The translations under genes were made by a program, and so were the position numbers. From assembly GCA_032128395.1 (NCBI GenBank), contig JAQBGV010000057.1:1-25660 (forward strand): a DNA stretch of 25,660 nucleotides, given 5' to 3'. Shown here piece after piece: positions 1 to 6,520 of the stretch. Every line of letters starts with the position of its first letter. Within the stretch, counting starts at the first letter, position 1. The notes below the pieces were generated by a model. The model was not told the DNA's origin, made no database searches, and worked only from the letters and a program-made list of their open reading frames with translations. Source of the stretch: JAQBGV01 sp032128395 (lineage in GTDB: Bacteria > Planctomycetota > UBA8108 > UBA1146).

Positions 1-1498
1 AGGAGGCACCGCGACCCACGATCGGGATCGCGAGGTCCCCGGTCGTCGCGGGATCGACGGGAGTGAAGGTCGCGCCGCTCCCACTCGGTCTATTCCAGAA
101 GAGCTGAGCGGGTTGACGATACTTCTGACTCGGTTGGACGACGGTGATCTCCTCCTCGAGGTGCCCGTTCGTCTGCAACAGATCGAGTCGGCCGTCGAGG
201 TCGACGTCGAAGAAGAACAGACCGAAGGTGAGCATGCCACGGCTGACGGGGCCGATTCCCTCGATGATCGCCTCGTCGGTAAACTGCCCCGTCGACAGGT
301 CGCGTACGTACAGCGAGGTCATCTCGTTCGCGAAGTTCCCGATCCCGATCCCGAGCGCCGCGTCATTGCGGAAGTGCCCCGCGTCGGTCCCCATCGCGCC
401 GGTCGAGAGCCCGTTCGAGTCGAATGCGACGCCACTCTCGGCTCCGATCTCCTCGAAAGTGCCATCGCCCCGGTTGCGGAAGAGAAAGTTCTGCACCGTG
501 TCGTTGGCGACGAACAGGTCAAGATCGCCGTCCTCATCGATATCGAGCGGCACGAACGCCAGCGCTTTCGAGATGGGTTTCCCGGTCGCCGGATTTCGGA
601 CGTGTAAGCCCGCGGCCTCCGCGACCTCCTCGAAGGTGCCATCGCCGCGATTCCGGTAGAAGTACGGATCCGATCCCTCGAAGTTCGTCGGCGGGCCGTA
701 CGCGCGTCCGACCCCGACGAGCTTGTAGTCGACCTCGAAGTCGATCTGCCGGGTCCAGTGGACGTAGTTGCAGACGAACAGGTCGAGGTCGAGGTCGCCA
801 TCCGCGTCGAAGAAGCCGGCACCCATGCTCCACCGCCCCGCCTCCCCCGCGACCCCCGCGTCCGCGGTGGAGTCGGTGAAGCGCCCTCCGTCGTTTCGGA
901 AGAGACGATTCTCACCGAGGGCGGAGACGAACAGGTCGGGATCGCCGTCCCCATCGATGTCCCCGACCGCGACTCCGGTGCCGAAGAGGCTGATCGCGAG
1001 TCCCGCTTCCACCGTCGCGTCTTCGAATCTTCCGGTGCCGTCGTTGCGGTAGAGACGCAGGGTCGGAGCGGAGGATTCGCGGGGGGCTTCCCCCGGCCAC
1101 CAGGTCGCATTGACGAGCAGGAGGTCCGGGTCGCCATCGCCCTCCACATCGAAGAAGGCGCAACCCGAGCCCATCGTTTCAGGCAGGAGCTTCTCGCCCA
1201 TCGCGCCGTTGACGTGCACGAAGTCGATCCCGCACTCCCGCGTGATGTCGGTGAACGGCAGGGGCGGGGGGGATGCGCCGCGATCCTGCCCTCGGGGGAG
1301 AACGGTCGGGGTGTCTTCGATGACGGTCGGGGGTTCGGTCTGATCGTGGAGGATGACGACCCCCGCGATGACGATGGCGAGGACGATCGCCACCCCCGCC
1401 GACCAGCGGAACGCGCGACCGATGACGCGGTCGTCCTCCGGGACGAACTCCTCGTCGGAGCCGAGCTCCGGAGGTTCGCCGCGTCGAACTTCGGTCAT
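1..1498 (-). CDS. FG-GAP/VCBS repeat (CRTAC1-type) membrane-anchored protein, 3' end cut off by window edge
   Basis: Reading leftward from the ATG at 1498, the frame stays open to the window edge (499 residues visible). A membrane segment at about residues 31-51 follows an acidic N-terminus, so the bulk probably lies outside the cytoplasm. Five Ca-binding FG-GAP loops of the form DxDGDGDxDLxV are visible near residues 117-130, 180-192, 231-244, 319-332 and 431-444, each near an 'LxRNxGxGxFxD/E' strand. This is the beta-propeller architecture of CRTAC1-like proteins, which usually end in an ASPIC/UnbV domain; that part would lie beyond the edge and is not seen. The start overlaps the stop of the cytochrome gene as ATGA (1495-1498), with GGGAGGT upstream, so the two are probably translated together. 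Partner or ligand is unknown. Family call is firm; function is not. Confidence 0.9.
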   Translation of the reverse strand, partial: MTEVRRGEPPELGSDEEFVPEDDRVIGRAFRWSAGVAIVLAIVIAGVVILHDQTEPPTVIEDTPTVLPRGQDRGASPPPLPFTDITRECGIDFVHVNGAMGEKLLPETMGSGCAFFDVEGDGDPDLLLVNATWWPGEAPRESSAPTLRLYRNDGTGRFEDATVEAGLAISLFGTGVAVGDIDGDGDPDLFVSALGENRLFRNDGGRFTDSTADAGVAGEAGRWSMGAGFFDADGDLDLDLFVCNYVHWTRQIDFEVDYKLVGVGRAYGPPTNFEGSDPYFYRNRGDGTFEEVAEAAGLHVRNPATGKPISKALAFVPLDIDEDGDLDLFVANDTVQNFLFRNRGDGTFEEIGAESGVAFDSNGLSTGAMGTDAGHFRNDAALGIGIGNFANEMTSLYVRDLSTGQFTDEAIIEGIGPVSRGMLTFGLFFFDVDLDGRLDLLQTNGHLEEEITVVQPSQKYRQPAQLFWNRPSGSGATFTPVDPATTGDLAIPIVGRGAS

Positions 1499-4317
1499 CG
1501 CCCACCTCCCTCGCTGGTCGCCGCGGGGGGGAGTTCGTACGCCCCGTCCCGTCCGAGGTCGTAGATGACGATCGCCTCCGCCGCGTGGTCCGCGGCGGGA
1601 TTCTCGGCGCGGTGACGCGAGATCGCGTGGTCGCGCGCGTTGTCATCCGGCTTGTACTTCCGGTGGAGAGCCTGGTGCTCCGCGCTCCTCTCCGACTCCC
1701 CGAGCTCCGCGTACACCTGGCCCAGATCGTAGTGCGCGGTCACATTCTCGGGATCGATCTCGAGCGTCTGCTCGAATCGCTCCGCGGCGGCCCGGAGGAA
1801 CAGTTCGCGACGCTCTCGGTTCGCCTCCCCGCGCTCCGAGCGGGCCCGCAGGTAGAGCGTGTTCCCCAGCTCGTTCAAGAGCTGGTAGTCCTTCGAGAAG
1901 TCGAACTCGCGATCTCGGGCATTTTGCCACTTGGTCTCGACGAGGGCGGTAAAGCTGTCGATGGCATCGTCGAGGTGACCGTTCTGCTTGTTGACCATCC
2001 CCGTGAACCAGGCGACCGACCAAGGGTACGCGGGAGGATCGTGATCGGCGGCACGGCGCAGCGCCTCGACCGCATCCCCGAGCCGTCCTTCCTTGAAATA
2101 CACGCGGGCGCGGTTGAGCGGCCCGTCCGGCCTGCCGAGCCGTTCGACCTCGGAGAACGCGGCCTCGGCCTGGCGCAATTCGCCCTTCGCCGAGCCTTGG
2201 TTCCCCTTGCGGAGCAGCCCGATGCCGTAGTCGTTCCACCGCTGCCATTCGGGGGGAACCGCGGCGGAGTCGCCCGCCTCGCTCGGCGCGGGGGCTCCGC
2301 GGACCGGAAGCGTGACGCGATCGCGCGCGAGGGTCGTGATCGGGAGTTCATTGACGTACTCGGGGCCGTAGACGTGCTTCATGTACGCGGTGTCGAACTT
2401 CCGGTACTCGAGCTTCACGTCGATCGTGATCGCGCGGTCGGCATCCGGCGGCACGATCAGCCGGTAGTGGATGGCATCCGCTGCCCCGGGCGGGATCTGG
2501 TGGTCGTAGAGGGGGACGAAGATGTCCTGCGCGTTCCGCCGATCGATGCGATTCCCCTCCCGGTCAAGGATCAACGCGTTGACGGTGTGCGCCCAGGGGT
2601 CGACCTCGCCGTCCTCGCCCCGTCCCCCCGATCGCCCGATCACTCGGCCTCCGGAGGTGGCGGTGACGTTCAGCCAGATCTCGTTCGAGTCCACGGTCCC
2701 CTGCGTGAAGACGTGGCCCATTTTCAGCGTGCGGATCACCGTCTCGATCAGGTACGCCCGCCCCGGTTCGAGGGTGGGGACTTCGGGGCGGAGCGGGGCG
2801 TGGAGCGTGCCGTCGATCCGCCCCTCCTCCTTCACGCCGAAAATGTCGACGCGCATCACCCCCTCGAGGAACTTCCGGTGCTTGTCGTTGACCCATGCGG
2901 GCATGTCGAGCAGGTGAGGAATCGCGGTGTTCGCCGAGGGAAATTGGTGATCGTGGACCGTGAGAGCGCCGCTGTCGTCGAAGTGTCGGGCGCCGAAGTC
3001 CTCGGAGGCCAGGAGCGGCATGTGGCACTCCGAGCAGTTGTGCGTCGCCTTCGGCGGATAGTAGAAACTCGCGACACCATGCCCGGAGACGCCGCTCAGG
3101 AGGTACGTGTCGTAGTGGTTCTGTCCCCGCAGCCACTTGTAGTGATTCAGCTCTTCGGGGAGGTGGACCTTGTGGCAACCGGCACAGAACTCGGCGGTCT
3201 TGTGGAGTGGCTTCAGGAACGACTTCTTGTGGAAAGCCGGCTTCCCTTTGACGAGCTGTCGGTTCACCCACTGGAGGAAGCGGTTGTCGCTGAACGTGAA
3301 CGGGTAATGGAGCGGCTCCTCGATGGTGAAATCGGAGTTCCCTCGGTTCGAGTTCACGTTCGTGATCGCGTGACAAGCGGTGCACGTGATCCCCGCCTGC
3401 GCGGTCGGGTGGTTCACATCGTCGAATTCGGGGTCGTCGAAAGCGCCCGAGAAGAACGGAACCGGGTCGTGGCAACCGGCGCAGAAGCGGGATGCCTGCA
3501 CGTCGCCGTCGCGTTCTAGCGCCACCTTGCGCGTCTCCCGCACCGAGAAGAGGTACGCAGGGTTGTTGAACGAGCTGAACCGGTGCACTCCGTGTGACCA
3601 CTGTTCGTGGATGTCGGCGTGACACTGGCGGCAGTACTGGTCCATCATCAGGGCCTCGGCGGGGATGAAGTCGCCGGTATTCGTCCGCGCAAGAGATGGG
3701 AAGAAGTACTGCTCGCCCGACGCGGGACCCTCGACGTTCCACTTTCGCGGGTCTTGTGCGTGGAGCGCGAGCATGGCGAGCGCGAACACCCCTGCGACCG
3801 CCCCCCACGATCCCCCGACCCGCCACCGGATCCGCTTTCCCGCCAGTCGGTGCAGGATGAAGAGCCAGATCACCACGACCGGACAAGCGACGTGGACCCA
3901 GTAGGCGACGCTGCGAAACTTCGGGTCCTTGATGTCGATCAGCCCCTCGACCCGGGTCAGAACGATCCCGCTCGCCAGCAGCACGAGGCTGGTACCGAAG
4001 AGCGCGTACCCCGCCCGGACCGCCCGCCGGTTCGGTCGGTCGTGGGCATTTCGGATGTGGAGCCCCCCGAAGACCACCACCGGGAGGACGATCGCGAGAC
4101 CGAGCACGAGATGGCCGAGGAACATGCAGATGTAGAAGAAGTTCTGGTAGGTGTAACCGCTCCACCACTCCGCGATCGTCACGCTCGCGAGGTAGACCGA
4201 ATTGACGGCGAGGACCGCGAAGAGTCCGAGCACGACCGCGAGGAACCAGCGGAGTCGCGGCCCGACCGCGGGGACGTACTTCTTCCGTCTCCGTGGGGTC
4301 GGGGTGGGGGCCTCCAT
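1495..4317 (-). CDS. Membrane-bound pentaheme c-type cytochrome with C-terminal TPR domain
   Basis: A 940-residue protein with three parts. Residues 24-188 carry five hydrophobic segments (about 24-48, 58-86, 100-122, 137-158, 170-188); histidines at 70, 87, 142 and 156 lie in or next to them and could ligate b-type heme as in cytochrome b561-like modules (inference). Residues 225-435 carry five CXXCH heme c motifs, at C229, C279, C312, C378 and C428. The first sits in a 'CRQCHADIHEQW' context typical of cytochrome c554-like multiheme proteins. Residues from about 695 to 905 form helical TPR-like repeats. Hemes c are attached outside the cytoplasmic membrane, so the soluble part should be periplasmic. 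The start is supported by GGAAGGA five bases before the ATG. It is the first gene of a pair with the FG-GAP protein. Probably an electron-transfer protein; donor, acceptor and substrate cannot be read from the sequence. Confidence 0.93.
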   Translation of the reverse strand: MEAPTPTPRRRKKYVPAVGPRLRWFLAVVLGLFAVLAVNSVYLASVTIAEWWSGYTYQNFFYICMFLGHLVLGLAIVLPVVVFGGLHIRNAHDRPNRRAVRAGYALFGTSLVLLASGIVLTRVEGLIDIKDPKFRSVAYWVHVACPVVVIWLFILHRLAGKRIRWRVGGSWGAVAGVFALAMLALHAQDPRKWNVEGPASGEQYFFPSLARTNTGDFIPAEALMMDQYCRQCHADIHEQWSHGVHRFSSFNNPAYLFSVRETRKVALERDGDVQASRFCAGCHDPVPFFSGAFDDPEFDDVNHPTAQAGITCTACHAITNVNSNRGNSDFTIEEPLHYPFTFSDNRFLQWVNRQLVKGKPAFHKKSFLKPLHKTAEFCAGCHKVHLPEELNHYKWLRGQNHYDTYLLSGVSGHGVASFYYPPKATHNCSECHMPLLASEDFGARHFDDSGALTVHDHQFPSANTAIPHLLDMPAWVNDKHRKFLEGVMRVDIFGVKEEGRIDGTLHAPLRPEVPTLEPGRAYLIETVIRTLKMGHVFTQGTVDSNEIWLNVTATSGGRVIGRSGGRGEDGEVDPWAHTVNALILDREGNRIDRRNAQDIFVPLYDHQIPPGAADAIHYRLIVPPDADRAITIDVKLEYRKFDTAYMKHVYGPEYVNELPITTLARDRVTLPVRGAPAPSEAGDSAAVPPEWQRWNDYGIGLLRKGNQGSAKGELRQAEAAFSEVERLGRPDGPLNRARVYFKEGRLGDAVEALRRAADHDPPAYPWSVAWFTGMVNKQNGHLDDAIDSFTALVETKWQNARDREFDFSKDYQLLNELGNTLYLRARSERGEANRERRELFLRAAAERFEQTLEIDPENVTAHYDLGQVYAELGESERSAEHQALHRKYKPDDNARDHAISRHRAENPAADHAAEAIVIYDLGRDGAYELPPAATSEGGGR

Positions 4318-4841
4318 CGGGTTCCTTCCAGGGGGGATCGTCTCAGGGCAGGTTCAGCGCGATGATGGACGTTCGCCGCCTCGTCCCGCAACCGGAATCC
4401 GAGGATCTCTCGGACTACGACCCCAGCTTGAATTCTTCCCTTGGGGAGCGTCCCGCGAGGGGGTCAGCGGAATCGTGCCGCGATCATCAGGTGAAAGACG
4501 AGAAAGAGTTCTCCCTCGAGGGCGAGCACGATGCGCTTGCCGAGTGGCTTCGATGTAGATCGTGACATCGGGGTATTCCGGCATGACGCACGATCCTACC
4601 CGGTCGACCCCCCGCAGGAACTTGACGCTCGGGCGAGAGGGTGCCAATATTCTTTTCGGCGTCGATCCACGCCCAACCTCATCGGCTCCCTCCTCAGCGG
4701 GAGCCTGGGTATTTCACCCGAGCGAGGCAAAGGGGGGCACACCCCCGGGTCCAGTTGCCCGAGTGGCATCCGTAGCCCTTCGCATCATCGGGGGCCTCGC
4801 GGCTGGGGAGCGTGGTTCTCGGTGTGGACGAAGGAGAACAG
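4318..4841. other. Gene-poor stretch between the cytochrome and DUF4287 genes
   Basis: Besides the Fpg remnant (4430-4584), I see no convincing gene here. The reading frames that cross it are high-GC shadows with Arg/Ser/Pro-rich translations. A short GGGGG/CCCCC hairpin sits around 4732-4746. The leaders of the two divergent neighbours should lie here, but I could not pick out sigma-70 promoter boxes with confidence. Confidence 0.5.
4430..4584 (-). pseudogene. Remnant of a formamidopyrimidine-DNA glycosylase (Fpg/Nei) gene
   Basis: Reading leftward from the ATG at 4584, the first 13 codons give MPEYPDVTIYIEA, which matches the N-terminus of Fpg/Nei-type glycosylases with the catalytic Pro-Glu right after Met. 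At about 4545 the match jumps by one frame into LGKRIVLALEGELF...FHLMIA, a segment that lies tens of residues further on in intact family members. Roughly fifty codons appear to be deleted. An in-frame TGA then falls where relatives, as I recall them, have Trp in an 'RxRWxPP' context, and similarity fades after 'PRGTLPKG'. No downstream helix-two-turn-helix or zinc finger is present. This is therefore a decayed gene and not a functional enzyme. The identification rests on recognising two family motifs in the right order. Confidence 0.7.
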
Positions 4842-5507
4842 GTGCCGAAGCAAAAAGACCTCAAGCGCCTCGTGCGTTCCCGCATGCAGAAAACCGGCGA
4901 GTCCTACACCACCGCCCGGATGCAACTCCAGAAGAAGAAGCGAGCGAAGCTCGCCCCCGCCGAGTACTCGAAACTCGCGGGGATGTCGGACGCCTCGGTC
5001 GAGAAGGCGACCGGCTGCAACTGGGAGCGATGGGTATTCGCTCTCGATACGGTGGGCGCGCGGGAGATGCCCCACAAGGAGATCGCAAAGCTCGTCGCCA
5101 AGAAGTGGCAGGTCGGCGCTTGGTGGGCGCAGATGGTCACGGTCGGATACGAACGCATCCGCGGGCTGCGCGACAAGGGTCAGCGCCGCGGCGGCGGGTA
5201 CGTGCTCAACAAGAGCAAGACGATCGCGGTGCCGCTCCATACCCTGTACCGAGCGTTCGCGACGAAGCCGGCCCGTCGCCGGTGGCTCGGCGACGTCGAT
5301 GTGAAGGTGAAGACCTCGACGGTCGACAAGTCGATCCGGTTCCTCTGGGAGGACGGCTCACCGTTCGAGGTGAACTTTTGGGAGAAGGGCCCGGCGAAGA
5401 GCCAGGTGCAACTCCAGCACGGGGGCTTCCCGACCAAAGAGATGTCGGAGCAGCAACGCGCGTTCTGGACGGAGCGTCTGGCGGAATTGGCGAAACTGTT
5501 GGCATAG
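4842..5507 (+). CDS. DUF4287 / SRPBCC-like domain protein
   Basis: A 221-residue soluble protein. I chose the GTG at 4842 over an in-frame GTG at 4812 because AAGGAG lies five bases upstream and the resulting N-terminus (MPKQKDLKRLVRSRM...) is how relatives begin. Residues 1-35 form a basic helical segment with 'MQKTGESYTTAR'. Residues 45-118 are the DUF4287-like part, with 'SDASVEKATGCNWERWVFALD' split across helices and 'WWAQMVTVGYERIRG'. Residues 125-221 look like the C-terminal half of an SRPBCC/AHSA1 fold, with 'TIAVPLHTLYRAF' and a terminal helix 'FWTERLAELAKLL'. There is no signal peptide, so it is probably cytoplasmic. Function is unknown; SRPBCC folds bind hydrophobic ligands. It stands alone and is followed directly by a strong terminator. 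Confidence 0.85.
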   Translation: MPKQKDLKRLVRSRMQKTGESYTTARMQLQKKKRAKLAPAEYSKLAGMSDASVEKATGCNWERWVFALDTVGAREMPHKEIAKLVAKKWQVGAWWAQMVTVGYERIRGLRDKGQRRGGGYVLNKSKTIAVPLHTLYRAFATKPARRRWLGDVDVKVKTSTVDKSIRFLWEDGSPFEVNFWEKGPAKSQVQLQHGGFPTKEMSEQQRAFWTERLAELAKLLA

Positions 5508-5532
5508 TGGCGGGCCCGGGGTGAAGCGTGAA

Positions 5533-5569
5533 GATGGGACTGGCTCACTTTCGGTGAGCCAGTCCCATC
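5533..5569 (+). terminator. Rho-independent terminator after the DUF4287 gene
   Basis: A perfect 16-bp inverted repeat (GATGGGACTGGCTCAC, 5533-5548, with its complement at 5554-5569) encloses a 5-base loop, TTTCG. It begins 25 bases after the stop and is followed by a pyrimidine-rich CTCTTTCTTCT tract. It separates the DUF4287 gene from the channel gene downstream. Confidence 0.9.
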
Positions 5570-5617
5570 ACTCTTTCTTCTCCTACCATCCAGCTCGGGC
5601 TCGCAGATAGGGACGCG

Positions 5618-6205
5618 ATGACAAAATCACGCCTCGAGGCGTTCAGCGATGGGGTCCTCGCGATCATCATCACGATCATGGTCCTCGAATTGAAAGTGCC
5701 CCATGGCGCCGAATTCGAGGTGCTGGGCCCGTTGGTTCCGGTGTTCCTCTCGTACGTGATGAGCTTCATCTATCTGGCGATCTACTGGAACAACCATCAC
5801 CACATGCTGCACACCGTGACCGCGATCGACGGTCGGATCCTGTGGGCCAACATGCATCTGCTCTTCTGGCTCTCCATGGTCCCCTTCGTCACGGGGTGGA
5901 TGGGGGAGAACCACTTCGCGCCCGCGCCTGCCGCGCTGTACGGACTCGTTCTGGTGCTGGCCGCGGTCGCCTACACGATTCTCCAGGCGGCGATCGTCGC
6001 TCACCAGGGGGAGAATTCGACACTCCGGACGGCGGTCGGAAAGGACCGGAAGGGGAAGGTGTCGGTCGCACTCTACGTGGTCGCGATCCCTCTCGCGTTC
6101 GTGAATCAGTGGATCGCGATCTCTCTCTATCTGGGAGTCGCTCTGATGTGGTTGGTCCCCGATCGGAGGATCGAAAGGGTGCTTCTCGCGCGGGATGAGC
6201 GGTAG
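5618..6205 (+). CDS. TMEM175-family (DUF1211) potassium channel-like membrane protein
   Basis: A 195-residue protein that opens with RLEAFSDG at residues 5-12, the RxxxFSDG signature of the first transmembrane helix of TMEM175 proteins. About six hydrophobic helices follow, including 'VLAIIITIMVLEL', 'LSYVMSFIYLAIYWNNHHHM', 'LFWLSMVPFVTGW' and 'LVLVLAAVAYTIL'. The N-H-H-H-M motif after helix 2 is also typical. Bacterial homologues are single six-helix units of about 200 residues that assemble as tetramers and conduct K+ without a canonical TVGYG filter; the length here fits. A purine-rich AGATAGGGA lies a few bases upstream of the ATG. No functional partner is apparent, and the gene is bounded upstream by the 5533-5569 terminator. 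Confidence 0.93.
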   Translation: MTKSRLEAFSDGVLAIIITIMVLELKVPHGAEFEVLGPLVPVFLSYVMSFIYLAIYWNNHHHMLHTVTAIDGRILWANMHLLFWLSMVPFVTGWMGENHFAPAPAALYGLVLVLAAVAYTILQAAIVAHQGENSTLRTAVGKDRKGKVSVALYVVAIPLAFVNQWIAISLYLGVALMWLVPDRRIERVLLARDER

Positions 6206-6225
6206 ATCCACTCTCGTCGCGACCA

Positions 6226-6402
6226 TTACATCGCCCGTGACACGGGGCGTCGATCCAGGATCGTGTACGGAAGGTCGTCCTTCCAGAGCTTTGCCGGCAT
6301 CGCACTCGCCACCGCGAGAGCCCCCGGTGGCGCCCCGAGGACGAAGGGGTACAGGCCGCGAGCCAGAGATGACAGTTCCAACGGCTTCTGGGAGCCGCTC
6401 AT
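6226..6402 (-). CDS. Candidate 58-aa protein, convergent with the TMEM175 gene
   Basis: A short frame from ATG at 6402 to TAA at 6226. Its translation has balanced, protein-like composition (for example LARGLYPFVLGAPPGA and KLWKDDLPYTILDRRP) and GC-rich third positions, unlike the Arg/Pro/Ser-rich shadows typical of this GC-rich DNA. No strong Shine-Dalgarno sequence precedes the ATG; only GGGGCGCG is seen. I do not recognise a family. It could be a real small protein or the tail of a decayed gene. It lies between the end of the TMEM175 gene and the divergent start of the lectin gene. Confidence 0.35.
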   Translation of the reverse strand: MSGSQKPLELSSLARGLYPFVLGAPPGALAVASAMPAKLWKDDLPYTILDRRPVSRAM

Positions 6403-6520
6403 CGCGCCCCATCGGACAGAGATTCGGCGTCTTGCTCGTCTCCCAGGGAGCCTCTAGACTAGTTCCTTCGTCACACTCGAACCATGGCGGTCCGCGAACA
6501 CTTCCACCTCAGGAGGTCCC

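Noticed and set aside
1585..3519. A 644-codon open frame on the plus strand, antisense to the cytochrome gene.
   Set aside because: Its translation is rich in Arg, Val, Glu and Asp without domains, while the opposite strand encodes five CXXCH motifs and TPRs. Long antisense frames are expected in GC-rich DNA.
4732..4746. GGGGG/CCCCC hairpin upstream of the DUF4287 gene.
   Set aside because: Only five pairs, no T tract and no gene ending nearby. Likely chance in GC-rich DNA.
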